Origin: Sphingopyxis sp. PAMC25046
Lineage (GTDB): Bacteria; Pseudomonadota; Alphaproteobacteria; Sphingomonadales; Sphingomonadaceae
DNA: 64,000 nucleotides
NCBI RefSeq assembly: GCF_004795895.1
Contig: NZ_CP039250.1
Location: forward strand, 1,674,001-1,738,000
Reading direction: 5' to 3'
Part shown: positions 36,341-44,863 of the stretch, in pieces
Layout of the letters: each line of letters starts with the position of its first letter
Position numbering within the stretch: position 1 is the stretch's first letter
Program-made: the position numbers and the translations under genes
Notes under the pieces: generated by a model
Database searches by the model: none
The model's input: only the letters and a program-made list of their open reading frames with translations
What the model was told of the DNA's origin: nothing

Positions 36341-36828
36341 GCGATGTCATCGACATTTTCACGACCGGCGGGACGATCGACAAGGTCTATTTCGACGCGT
36401 TGAGCGAGTTCCAGATCGGTCCCGCGGCGATCCCCGACATGCTGCGCGAGAATAATGTCCATGTCGCGCACCGCGTTACGCAATTGATGCGCAAGGACAG
36501 TCTCGAGCTGGACGATGCCGATCGCGAGGCGATCCGCGCCGCGGTGGCGGCGAGCGATGCGTCGCGCATCCTCGTCACCCATGGCACCGACACCATGGTC
36601 GTCACCGGGCGCGTGCTGGCCGGGATTGCGGGCAAGACGATCGTGATGACGGGCGCGATGCAGCCGGCGTCGGTGCGCGCGAGCGATGCCGAATTCAACG
36701 TCGGATTTGCATTGGCGGCGGTGCAGACGCTGCCGCCCGGGGTTTATGTCGCGATGAACGGGATGATCTTTGACCCCGAAAAGACGGTCAAGGACCGCGC
36801 CGGCGCGCGATTCGTGCAGGAAGGCTGA
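36337..36828 (+). CDS. One-domain asparaginase homologue
   Basis: This 163-residue protein corresponds only to the N-terminal domain of asparaginase. It has the TTGGTID motif (9-15) and THGTDTM (81-87), which carry the two catalytic threonines and the Asp, but the whole second domain of usual L-asparaginases (about 330 residues) is missing. It ends in a normal stop codon and is translationally coupled to lysS, so it is not a fragment from damage. Activity is uncertain, because many asparaginases need both domains. The gene abuts the convergent desaturase gene stop to stop. Confidence 0.87.
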   Translation: MSDVIDIFTTGGTIDKVYFDALSEFQIGPAAIPDMLRENNVHVAHRVTQLMRKDSLELDDADREAIRAAVAASDASRILVTHGTDTMVVTGRVLAGIAGKTIVMTGAMQPASVRASDAEFNVGFALAAVQTLPPGVYVAMNGMIFDPEKTVKDRAGARFVQEG

Positions 36829-37860
36829 TCAGCCGGCGGCGGTGACGCGCCGCAGTACCGCGGTGTAATTCGGCGCGATCGTCATCGCATCATGCTTGCC
36901 CGCGCGGCCGAGCGCGGCGTGGACCTCTGGCAGGCGATAGCAGGGCACGCCCATGAACAGGTGATGCTCGGCGTGATAATTCACCCAATATGGAGCAACC
37001 GTCGCGCGTGCGAGCCAGCCCGCGTGGGTCGTGCGCGCATGGGTGAACGGGTCCTCGCTGCCCGTGGTGGTGCAGGCATGTTCGGCGATGTTGCGGATGC
37101 GCAGGTAAAGCTGGAAGGTCGTCGCGAGCCCGGCGAGCCAGAGCAGGTAGGGCGTCCAGCCATAGAGCGCGAGCGAAGCGCCTAGCAGCACTGCCTGCAC
37201 GATCAGGAAACGCCCGACCGCGCGCGTTACCGCCATCGCGCCTGCGGCGTCGATCGTCGGTGACGTCATGCCGTCGTCCGACTGTTTGTTGAAGGGGGTT
37301 CCGGCCTTTGTGCTCGCTCCGCCCTTTTGCGCGTGCTCGCCGCGCAGCATCGCCTTGAGGCCAGCGAAGGCGAAGCCGAATTGCGCCATGCGCTGCTTGA
37401 AAAAGGTCTGCCCGGTGAGGTCGCGCAGCATCTTGCGGCGCAAGCTGGCGCGCGTGGTGGGGAAAGGCTTCGACAGCGACAGATCGGGGTCCTCGGGCTG
37501 CTGGGTGAATTTATGGTGCTGGAGATGATAGGTGCGATAGGCGATCAGGTCCGACCCGACCGCCGCGCCGGTCAGCCATTGGCCGAGGAAATTGTTGATT
37601 TTGCGGTTCGGGTGCAGCGCGCCATGCGCCGCGTCGTGCATCAGGATCGCGAGCCCGAGTTGGCGCCCGCCGACGAAGACGATGGCCAGCAACCACGCGG
37701 CGGGGTTTTGCGACCAGGCGGCGAGGCCGACGAGTGCGATGCTGACGATCCACGCATGCGCCACCAGCCAGATACCGCGCCACGATGACGCGCGCGTGAT
37801 CGCCGACCATTCGGCGCGGTCGAAAAAGCGGTCGGGCGGAAAGAGACGGACGGCGGGCAT
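36829..37860 (-). CDS. Membrane fatty acid desaturase
   Basis: This 343-residue integral membrane di-iron desaturase has the three histidine boxes HDAAH (75-79), HLQHH (112-116) and HAEHH (296-300), with hydrophobic segments between them. It introduces a double bond in an acyl or carotenoid-like chain; the exact chain is unknown. It lies alone on the minus strand and its 146-base upstream gap is shared with the divergent GGDEF-EAL-PilZ gene. Confidence 0.9.
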   Translation of the reverse strand: MPAVRLFPPDRFFDRAEWSAITRASSWRGIWLVAHAWIVSIALVGLAAWSQNPAAWLLAIVFVGGRQLGLAILMHDAAHGALHPNRKINNFLGQWLTGAAVGSDLIAYRTYHLQHHKFTQQPEDPDLSLSKPFPTTRASLRRKMLRDLTGQTFFKQRMAQFGFAFAGLKAMLRGEHAQKGGASTKAGTPFNKQSDDGMTSPTIDAAGAMAVTRAVGRFLIVQAVLLGASLALYGWTPYLLWLAGLATTFQLYLRIRNIAEHACTTTGSEDPFTHARTTHAGWLARATVAPYWVNYHAEHHLFMGVPCYRLPEVHAALGRAGKHDAMTIAPNYTAVLRRVTAAG

Positions 37861-38006
37861 GACCCATCTATAACAAGTTGCGAACCGAAACGTAACCCCT
37901 TCCGTTTTGGCACAATATCGGCGGAAATCAACGCGTCGCGGTAAGGATTTGGTTACCCCTTCCGGCCAGTGAAAACCGCGATCACAAAAGCGGGAATGAG
38001 GGGAAA

Positions 38007-40646
38007 TTGGGGATAAGGCAGGCCATCATCGGACCGGGAGCGGGCGATCCGGCGACGGGCGAGTCGTTGTTCGATTCGCCCGCGTTCGTCACCGAAGTCA
38101 TGCGCGTCGCGAAGCTGTGGCATTATGTGCTCATCGGCCGCGTCCTCGCGTTCCTGAGCTTTGCCTTCCTGCCGGGTGCCGCGGGTTTCCTTGATCATCT
38201 CTCGCACTGGCTGGTGATGGCGGCCGGGCTGCCGTGCGACGTCGCGCTGATGGTGATCGGGCAGGCGATGCGCCGCCCCCGGCCGATAGCGCACCAGCGC
38301 GTGCGGACGATGGCGATATTGTGCATGGCGCTGATCGCCCTTGGCACATTGCTCAACGCGGCGGCGATGTTCGCCGCGATCGCGGTTCCCGACGGGGGAA
38401 GCTATTTCGACGCCTTCACCGCGATTCATGTCGGGGCGCTGCTGGTCGCGGCGTCGGCGGCGGCGATCGTGCGGCCGGCCTTCTTCACCTTTGCCGGGGC
38501 GACGGTGCTCGGCGGCGCGATCGGGGTCGCGTCATGGCCGTTCGGCGTCGCCGGTTTCATCTTCCTCGGCCTGCTGATCGCGATGATGCGCGAGGATGTC
38601 CGCCATCAGCGGCGCGCGACACGTGCGGCGCGCCTCGCGATCGGCGACCAGCAGCGCGCGCTCAACCTGATGCGCGATTTCGAGCGCGCGGGGCGCGGCT
38701 GGTTCTGGGAAACCGATCGCGAAGGACGGCTCGTCTATATCTCGCCCACCGTCGCGGCGCGCCTCGACCGGCCGCTCGCGCATCTGCTAGGCCACCCCTT
38801 TACCGACATCATCCGCAAGCGCGTCGGCAAGGACGAGAGCGAGGAGCGCACGCTGGGGTTCAGCCTGTCGTCTCGCACGCCGTTCAAGGAGTTGACCGTG
38901 CAGGCGGCGGTGCCGGGCGAGGAGCGCTGGTGGTCGATCTCGGGTCAGCCGATCAGCAACGAATTCGGCAATTTCCAGGGCTTTCGTGGCAGCGGCACCG
39001 ACCTGACCGATCAGAAAAGGTCGGAGCGCGAGATCAACCAGCTCGCGCGCTATGACACGCTGACCGGCCTCGCCAACCGGCGCCACATCACCGATCTGCT
39101 CGAACGCGCGCTGAAGAGCCACAACGGCCAGCCGCAACCGTGCGCGCTGCTGCTGATGGATCTCGACCGGTTCAAGGCGGTGAACGACACGCTGGGGCAT
39201 CCGGTCGGCGACCAGCTGCTCCAGCAGGTCGCGGGACGGCTGACGCAGATCGTCGGCGACAAGGGACAGGTCGGGCGGCTCGGCGGCGACGAGTTTCAGA
39301 TCGTCGTGCCGCAGATGAGCCAGCCCGAGAAGCTCGCGGGCATTGCAAATGCGATCATCCTGAGCCTCGCGAAGCCGTTCGCGATCGAGGGCGAGCAGGT
39401 GCGGATCGGATCGTCGATCGGCATCGCGGTTTCGGAAGGGCAGGGGGTGAGCGCCTCCGCGCTGGTCCGCAACGCCGACCTTGCGCTCTATGCCGCGAAG
39501 GACGCGGGGCGCGGCGTCTATCGCTTCTATGCCGACGCGATGCACAATCAGGCGAGCGAGCGCAAGGCGATCGAGGATGCGCTGCGCGATGCGTTGGCGA
39601 AGGACGAGTTGCAACTGCTCTATCAGCCGATCGTCGACGTCGCGAGCGAGCGGATTTCGGGGTTCGAGGCGCTGATCCGCTGGCATCATGCGACCGCGGG
39701 CACGATCAGCCCGTCGAAATTCATCCCGATTGCCGAGGAATCGAACCTGATCGTCCCGATCGGCGAGTGGATCATCCGCTCGGCCTGCGCCGCGATCGCC
39801 GAACTCGGACCCGATTACCGCGTCGCGGTGAACGTCTCGCCGCGCCAGTTCGCCAACGAAAAGCTGCCCGCGACGATCGTGAATGCGGTGTCGGCGGCGG
39901 GCATCCGGCCCGAACAGCTCGAACTCGAGATTACCGAGGGCGTTTTCCTCGACGAAAGCGCCGAGAATCTGGCGATGTTCCAGAAATTGAAGCGCACCGG
40001 CGTGCGGCTGGCGCTCGACGATTTCGGCACCGGCTATTCGGCGCTCGGCTATCTGAAGAAGGCGCCGTTCGACAAGATCAAGATCGACCAGAGCTTTGTC
40101 CTTGGCGCCGCCGACAAGAACAGCATGAACGCGGCGATCATCTCGTCGATCGTCGGGCTGGCCACCGCGCTCGATATGGAGACGACCGCCGAGGGGGTCG
40201 AGACGCACGACGACCTCGCGCTGGTCCGCGGGCTTGGGTGCAGCCACGTTCAGGGCTATATCTATGGCAAGCCCATGGACCTCGCCGAAGTGCTCGCGCT
40301 GCTCCGCGAGGGCGGCGGGCGCGTCGAGGCCAAGGGGTTCAAGAGCGCGCGCGAGGCGCGGCTCACGATCTTTCGCACGATCCAGATCGACAGCGGCGGA
40401 CATCGGTACGAAGCAATCGTCCGCAACATGTCGTCGCGCGGCGCGCTGATCGAGGGGCTGTGGAACGTGCCGACAGGGACGCCGCTGACGCTCGAATTCG
40501 GGCCCGGCCAGTCGGTCGATGCCAAGGCGCGCTGGTCGACGGGCAACCGCGTCGGCGTCCAGTTCGCCGCGGCAGTCGAGATCGAGGCGTTGATCGGGCT
40601 GAAGGCGGCCGCGCCGGCGCAGGGACGGGTCCGCCGCGCCGCGTGA
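38007..40646 (+). CDS. GGDEF-EAL-PilZ c-di-GMP protein
   Basis: This 879-residue membrane protein combines about five N-terminal membrane helices (35-195), a PAS domain (about 225-335), GGDEF (GGDEF at 426-430), EAL (E554-A555-L556, with Asn609, Glu641, Asp671-Asp672, Lys692 and Glu729 intact) and a C-terminal PilZ domain (NMSSRG at 807-812). The I-site before GGDEF is lost (GDKG in place of RxxD). The EAL site looks active. The PilZ RxxxR motif is degenerate. The start is TTG 38007, preceded by AGGGGAAA; ATG 38100 is possible but lacks a ribosome-binding site. Confidence 0.92.
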   Translation: MGIRQAIIGPGAGDPATGESLFDSPAFVTEVMRVAKLWHYVLIGRVLAFLSFAFLPGAAGFLDHLSHWLVMAAGLPCDVALMVIGQAMRRPRPIAHQRVRTMAILCMALIALGTLLNAAAMFAAIAVPDGGSYFDAFTAIHVGALLVAASAAAIVRPAFFTFAGATVLGGAIGVASWPFGVAGFIFLGLLIAMMREDVRHQRRATRAARLAIGDQQRALNLMRDFERAGRGWFWETDREGRLVYISPTVAARLDRPLAHLLGHPFTDIIRKRVGKDESEERTLGFSLSSRTPFKELTVQAAVPGEERWWSISGQPISNEFGNFQGFRGSGTDLTDQKRSEREINQLARYDTLTGLANRRHITDLLERALKSHNGQPQPCALLLMDLDRFKAVNDTLGHPVGDQLLQQVAGRLTQIVGDKGQVGRLGGDEFQIVVPQMSQPEKLAGIANAIILSLAKPFAIEGEQVRIGSSIGIAVSEGQGVSASALVRNADLALYAAKDAGRGVYRFYADAMHNQASERKAIEDALRDALAKDELQLLYQPIVDVASERISGFEALIRWHHATAGTISPSKFIPIAEESNLIVPIGEWIIRSACAAIAELGPDYRVAVNVSPRQFANEKLPATIVNAVSAAGIRPEQLELEITEGVFLDESAENLAMFQKLKRTGVRLALDDFGTGYSALGYLKKAPFDKIKIDQSFVLGAADKNSMNAAIISSIVGLATALDMETTAEGVETHDDLALVRGLGCSHVQGYIYGKPMDLAEVLALLREGGGRVEAKGFKSAREARLTIFRTIQIDSGGHRYEAIVRNMSSRGALIEGLWNVPTGTPLTLEFGPGQSVDAKARWSTGNRVGVQFAAAVEIEALIGLKAAAPAQGRVRRAA

Positions 40647-40662
40647 TGCCGCCCCTTCGCGA

Positions 40663-41901
40663 TCAGGCCGCCAAGCCGCGCTGCAGATCGAGACCGCTCG
40701 GTTCCTGGAACGGGCGGAGGCCGAATTCGGGCAGGATCGCGAGCAGATGGTCGAAGATGTCCGACTGGATATCCTCATAAGCGCTCCACGCGGTGGTGTT
40801 GGTGAAGCAATAGAGTTCGATAGGTAGCCCCTGCGGCGTCGGATCGAGCTGGCGTACGATCAACGTCATATCGTTGGCGACATGCGAATTGGCGCGGAGA
40901 TATTCGACGATATAGGCGCGGAGCGTGCCGATATTGGTGACGCGGCGGATATTGACGGGATCGCGCCCGGCGCGTTCGGCGGCGGCGTTCCATTCGCCGA
41001 GTTCGGCCTGTTTGTGCCCGAGATAATCGTCGAGCAGCTGGAAGCGGCGCAGCGCCTGCTTTTCCTCGGTTGTCAGGAAGCGGATGCCGTTCTGGTTTAT
41101 GAAGATCGAACGCTTGATCCGTCGTCCGCCCGATTCGGACATCCCGCGCCAATTCTTGAAGCTTTCCGAAATCAGCCGGTGCGTGGGGATGGTGGTGATC
41201 GTCTTGTCCCAGTTCTGCACCTTGACCGTGTGGAGCGCGATGTCGATCACATCGCCGTCGGCGTTGAGCGCGGGCATTTCGATCCAGTCGCCGACGCGCA
41301 GCATGTCGTTCGAGGTTAGCTGGACCGAGGCGACGAGCGACAGGATCGTATCCTTGAACACCAGCAGCAGCACCGCGGCCATCGCGCCGATCCCCGACAG
41401 CAGGAGCACCGGCGACTGGTCCATCAGCGCGGCAACAATGAGGATCGCCGCGCCGCCGTAGAGGATGATCTTCAGGAGCTGGACATAGCCCTTGATCGGC
41501 CGGCTGGCGGCGTCGGGGCGGCGGTCGTAAATCTGGTTGCCGAGGCTGAGCGCGCGGCTGATCGCCATCGCGATGAACAGGATGATCGAGGCCGCGGCGA
41601 CATTGCTGACCACGGTGACGGCGGCCGGCGGCAGATGCGGCACAGCCGCAATCCCGTTCGATATGATGAGCGCGGGAACGATGAAGGCGAGGCGGGCGGC
41701 GACGGGAAGCGGGGTGAGCCCTTCGTGCGGCAGCCAGCGCGTCACGAGGCGCAGCACCACATGTTTGACAATGAAGTAGCCGGTCCACGCAAGGAGCGCG
41801 AGCAGGCCCAGGGCGGTCAACGTTTCGGCCCAGGGCGGGAGGTCGGCGAGGAAGGGGATGGAATCGGCGGTCGAAAGGCTTTCAATCGTGAACTGGCGCA
41901 T
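40663..41901 (-). CDS. MscS-family channel, YbdG-like
   Basis: This is a protein of about 412 residues with several N-terminal membrane helices, a pore helix region (LLLSGIGAMAAVLLLVFKDTI) followed by SVQLTSNDMLRVGDWIEMP, the start of the MscS beta domain, and a long C-terminal cytoplasmic part. Size and features match the YbdG-type MscS proteins, which protect against osmotic downshock. ATG 41901 is the likely start; a longer frame would add a non-family tail. Confidence 0.9.
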   Translation of the reverse strand: MRQFTIESLSTADSIPFLADLPPWAETLTALGLLALLAWTGYFIVKHVVLRLVTRWLPHEGLTPLPVAARLAFIVPALIISNGIAAVPHLPPAAVTVVSNVAAASIILFIAMAISRALSLGNQIYDRRPDAASRPIKGYVQLLKIILYGGAAILIVAALMDQSPVLLLSGIGAMAAVLLLVFKDTILSLVASVQLTSNDMLRVGDWIEMPALNADGDVIDIALHTVKVQNWDKTITTIPTHRLISESFKNWRGMSESGGRRIKRSIFINQNGIRFLTTEEKQALRRFQLLDDYLGHKQAELGEWNAAAERAGRDPVNIRRVTNIGTLRAYIVEYLRANSHVANDMTLIVRQLDPTPQGLPIELYCFTNTTAWSAYEDIQSDIFDHLLAILPEFGLRPFQEPSGLDLQRGLAA

Positions 41902-42021
41902 AGCGTCATGCCCGCAAGGCGGCGGGTCGATCTCCTTTGGCTGTGAGCGAAGGCCCAAGAGTGGACGACGCGCCCGGCCGTGTCAAACGACCATGCGCGT
42001 CGCGGGCGCGGCGGCCAACGG

Positions 42022-43293
42022 TCAGTCGGCGATGCGGCCGCGCGCCATCACCCAGTCGATCTTTTCGAGCGCCGTGACGTCGGCGAGCGGGTCGCCGCTG
42101 ACCGCGATCATATCGGCCGACATGCCCGGCGCGATCCGGCCGATCTCGCTTTCCATCGACAAGAGCTTCGCGGCGACCGTCGTCGCGCTGGCGAGCGCTT
42201 CGCGGGGTGTGAGGCCATATTTGACGAGGAGCGCGAACTCGCCGCCGTTGCGGCCATGTTCGAACACGCCGGCATCGGTGCCGAAGGCGATGGGGACGCC
42301 GAGCGCCTTGGCGCGCGTCACCGCCTTGCCGACATCGTTCAGCGTCATGCGCACCTTGTCCTCGACCGTCGGGGTATAGATGCCTTTGCCGAGCCGTTCG
42401 CGGATCCCCTCGAACGCCATCAGGGTGGGGACGAGATAGGTGCCCTTGGCCTTCATCACTTTCAGCGTCGTATCGTCGGCGAAAGTGCCATGTTCGATGC
42501 TGTCGATCCCCGCGGCGGCCGACGCAGTAATGCCGCCCGCGCCATGCGCGTGCGCCATGACCTTGAGGCCCAGCGAGTGCGCGGTGTCGGCGATGCTTTG
42601 CAGTTCGGCGCTGGTGAAATGGCCTTCGAGCCCGCGCGCCTGTTGCGACAGGACGCCGCCGGTCGCGGTAATCTTGATGACGTCGGCGCCCGCGCGCGAT
42701 GCCTTGCGGACCTTTTCGGCGCATTCGAGCACCCCGGTGCAGGTATAGCCCTGATCGAGCACGTCGTGAACATCCTCGCGGAAGCCGGTGATGTCGCCGT
42801 GGCCGCCGATGATCGACAGCGCCGGACCCGCGGCGACGATGCGCGGGCCTTCGATAAAGCCGTTCGCGGTGCCGCGGCGCAGCGCATAGGCGGTATATTG
42901 CGCCGATCCCGCCTCGCGCACCGTGGTGAAGCCCGCGCGCAAGGTTGTCGCGGCGTTCTTTGCGCCGACGACCACGCCCCATTCGTCGGGATCGACGGCT
43001 TCGCTGCGATAGTCGCCGCCCGGGTCGCCGGTCAGATGGACGTGGAGGTCGACGAGGCCGGGGAGCAGGGTCTTGTCGGCGAGGTCGACGATCTCGGCGC
43101 CCGCGGGGGCATCGGCGCGGCCGGGGGCGATCGAGGCGATGCGGCCGTCGGTGACCACGATGGTCGAGGGGCCCTGCGCGGGCTTGCTGGCGTCGGTGAT
43201 GACGCGGCCCGCATAGATGACGGTGGTTTTTGCGTGTGCGGTGGTTCCGAGCAGCGCGAGCGCCGCGGCCGCGACCATTCCCAGTTTAAGCAT
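42022..43293 (-). CDS. Metal-dependent amidohydrolase, exported
   Basis: This 423-residue amidohydrolase-superfamily enzyme has a cleavable signal peptide (MLKLGMVAAAALALLGTTAHA), the metal motif HVH in LVDLHVHLTGD, a further His/Asp set (AHAHGAGG, IEHGTFAD, FGTDAGVF) and a C-terminal strand domain. The closest style is the imidazolonepropionase-like or Xaa-Pro dipeptidase group, which hydrolyses cyclic amides or dipeptides. AGGGGAGA precedes the ATG. It is probably periplasmic. Confidence 0.9.
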   Translation of the reverse strand: MLKLGMVAAAALALLGTTAHAKTTVIYAGRVITDASKPAQGPSTIVVTDGRIASIAPGRADAPAGAEIVDLADKTLLPGLVDLHVHLTGDPGGDYRSEAVDPDEWGVVVGAKNAATTLRAGFTTVREAGSAQYTAYALRRGTANGFIEGPRIVAAGPALSIIGGHGDITGFREDVHDVLDQGYTCTGVLECAEKVRKASRAGADVIKITATGGVLSQQARGLEGHFTSAELQSIADTAHSLGLKVMAHAHGAGGITASAAAGIDSIEHGTFADDTTLKVMKAKGTYLVPTLMAFEGIRERLGKGIYTPTVEDKVRMTLNDVGKAVTRAKALGVPIAFGTDAGVFEHGRNGGEFALLVKYGLTPREALASATTVAAKLLSMESEIGRIAPGMSADMIAVSGDPLADVTALEKIDWVMARGRIAD

Positions 43294-43361
43294 GAAGTCT
43301 CCCCTGTTTGATCGCGCTATCGTGGCGGAGCGGGCGGAGGAGGGCAAGGGGGGTGAGGAAT

Positions 43362-43389
43362 GTCGGCTTTGGGGTAAGAGCTGTCGTTA
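43362..43389 (+). repeat. Fragment of GTCGG-TTTGGGG motif
   Basis: GTCGGCTTTGGGGTAAGAG followed by CTGTCGTTA matches the lead of the compound element at 17001. It borders and slightly enters the 3' end of the small gene at 43387. Confidence 0.45.
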
Positions 43390-43698
43390 GGAAGTAACCG
43401 ATGCTTCGCCGATAAAGCGGCCTTCCCATAGGTAGAACTTTCGCGCGAGACGCATCTTCTCTGCTCCTTCGGGAGATAGAAACACGAACCCGACCTGGCG
43501 GCTCGTTCCTGGCTCGAAAGGTCGATCGCCAAGTTGCATTCGAGCAGTCCATCCTCCGACACTGGTCTCTTTCTTGTCGAAACAGGGGCAGCCATAGCTG
43601 GGTAGGATGGCACTATCTCTGCCACCCTCGTGCAGTGGGTATAGAACCACTTCCGCAATCAGGTCAGGCGCCCTTGTTTGCCAAGTTTCCAGTGTCAT
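43387..43698 (-). CDS. Small conserved protein, EF-Tu domain-like
   Basis: This is a protein of about 103 residues with a beta-rich pattern that resembles the EF-Tu barrel-like small proteins seen in many genomes: PFEPGTSRQVGFVFLS, and KFYLWEGRFIGEASV at the C-terminus, plus a YGCPCF segment. The family function is not established. ATG 43698 is preceded by AGGGAT. An in-frame longer start (43755) reaches into the RcnB terminator region and is less likely. Confidence 0.7.
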   Translation of the reverse strand: MTLETWQTRAPDLIAEVVLYPLHEGGRDSAILPSYGCPCFDKKETSVGGWTARMQLGDRPFEPGTSRQVGFVFLSPEGAEKMRLARKFYLWEGRFIGEASVTS

Positions 43699-43753
43699 GA
43701 TCCCTATATGCGGCCTATTACTAACGTCCGCAATCAGTCGAAAGCCGCTATGC

Positions 43754-43781
43754 AAAAAAAGGGGGCCGGCGAACCGGCCCC
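43754..43781 (-). terminator. Intrinsic terminator of the RcnB gene
   Basis: On the minus strand the stem GGGGCCGG-TTCG-CCGGCCCC is followed by seven or eight T. It lies 31 bases beyond the RcnB stop codon. Confidence 0.9.
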
Positions 43782-43812
43782 TCAGTTTGTCTTCGGGTAA
43801 CCGAAAGGAATA

Positions 43813-44730
43813 TTACCAGAAGAAATCGTAGATCACGTCGACCACTTCGCCCGAATAGGTATCGACCAGAAGCGCGTCGTCATAATAGCGGATCCAGCGA
43901 TAGCCCCCATAGGCGGGCGGCAGGCGGTAATAGCCCGGATCGTTGATCCAGTAGCGCTGGCCGTAGAAGAGCGAGCCGAGCGTGAAGCCGATGCTGAAGC
44001 GCGTATAGCCATAGCCGCGATACGGGTTGTAATAGCGCGGCATGCGGTAATAGCTGCGGTTCCGGTCGCGATAGCTGCGCCAGTCGTAGCGGCGGTCGCT
44101 GCGCCATTCGCGGTTCCAGCGGCTGTGATTGCGATCGTAGCGGTCGTGGCGGCCGTCGCGATAGCGCCGGTCTACGCGGTCATTGTTGTTGCGGTCGTAC
44201 CGACGATCGATCCGGCCGTCGCGGTTGCGATCGTAACGCCGGTCGCGCTGGTCGATGCGGTTGTTGTTGTTGCGATCCCAGCGGCGGTCGAGGTCGCCGT
44301 TGCGATTGCGGTCGTAACGCCGGTCGACGCGATTATTATCGTTGCGGTCGTACCGCCGATCGACCTGGCCGTTGCGGTTACGGTCCCACCGGCGATCGAT
44401 GCGGCCGTCATTGTTGCGGTCGTAGATTCCGCTGCGCTGGCGCTGAGCCTGACGCTGCTGCTCATTATCGCCGCGCTGGCGCCACTGCTGGCGTTGCGCC
44501 TGACGCTGCTGATCATTGCTGCTCTGACGCATTTCGCTGCGCTGGCGCTGCGGACGGGCTTCGCCGCCGCGATTGCCGCCGCGCCGCACTTCGGGGCCGC
44601 GCGGGCCCCGGTCGCCACGGTCGCCGCGCTGCGCGATCTGGACCCTCTCGCCAGACGCCTGCGCGGCCGCCGGGGCAATGGGGGTCAGGATCGTCGCTGC
44701 GATCAGCAACCCTCCGAACATCTTCTTCAT
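43813..44730 (-). CDS. RcnB family protein with Ca-loop-like repeats
   Basis: This 305-residue exported protein has a signal peptide (FGGLLIAATILTPIAPAAAQA), a basic Arg/Gln-rich part (about 35-100), seven 12-residue repeats of the form D-R-N-x-[DN]-[GND]-x-[ILV]-D-R-R-[WY] (104-190), and a C-terminal RcnB domain (from about 240) with FTLGSLFYGQRYWI and the end YSGEVVDVIYDFFW. RcnB is a periplasmic protein of nickel and cobalt homeostasis. The repeats look like EF-hand or dockerin loops but carry Arg-Arg and an aromatic in place of the final acid. ATG 44730 is chosen because GGAGAAT precedes it. Confidence 0.85.
   Translation of the reverse strand: MKKMFGGLLIAATILTPIAPAAAQASGERVQIAQRGDRGDRGPRGPEVRRGGNRGGEARPQRQRSEMRQSSNDQQRQAQRQQWRQRGDNEQQRQAQRQRSGIYDRNNDGRIDRRWDRNRNGQVDRRYDRNDNNRVDRRYDRNRNGDLDRRWDRNNNNRIDQRDRRYDRNRDGRIDRRYDRNNNDRVDRRYRDGRHDRYDRNHSRWNREWRSDRRYDWRSYRDRNRSYYRMPRYYNPYRGYGYTRFSIGFTLGSLFYGQRYWINDPGYYRLPPAYGGYRWIRYYDDALLVDTYSGEVVDVIYDFFW
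44161..44421 (-). repeat. Tandem 36-base coding repeat in RcnB gene
   Basis: About seven units of 36 bases (one unit longer by nine) encode the calcium-loop-like repeats at residues 104-190. The units differ at many positions, so the array is old or under drift; slippage could still change the copy number. Confidence 0.85.
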
Positions 44731-44863
44731 CTCGCCATTCTCCAACTCATGTCCCGTTTGCTGGAGACGCCAGCCGGGATGATGAATCGATTCTTACCAT
44801 TGGCAAGATGATCGATGGCTGACCACACCGTTGCCTCCGGTTCAGCTAGATGAACGGGTGCGT

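Noticed and set aside
37908..37930. TGGCAC that could start a sigma-54 promoter
   Set aside because: The downstream TTGC/GC element at the required spacing is missing.
44125..44811. Plus-strand hydrophobic frame of 228 codons rich in Ala, Ile and Val
   Set aside because: It is produced by reading the Arg/Asp-rich RcnB repeats on the other strand; the hydrophobicity is a coding artefact.
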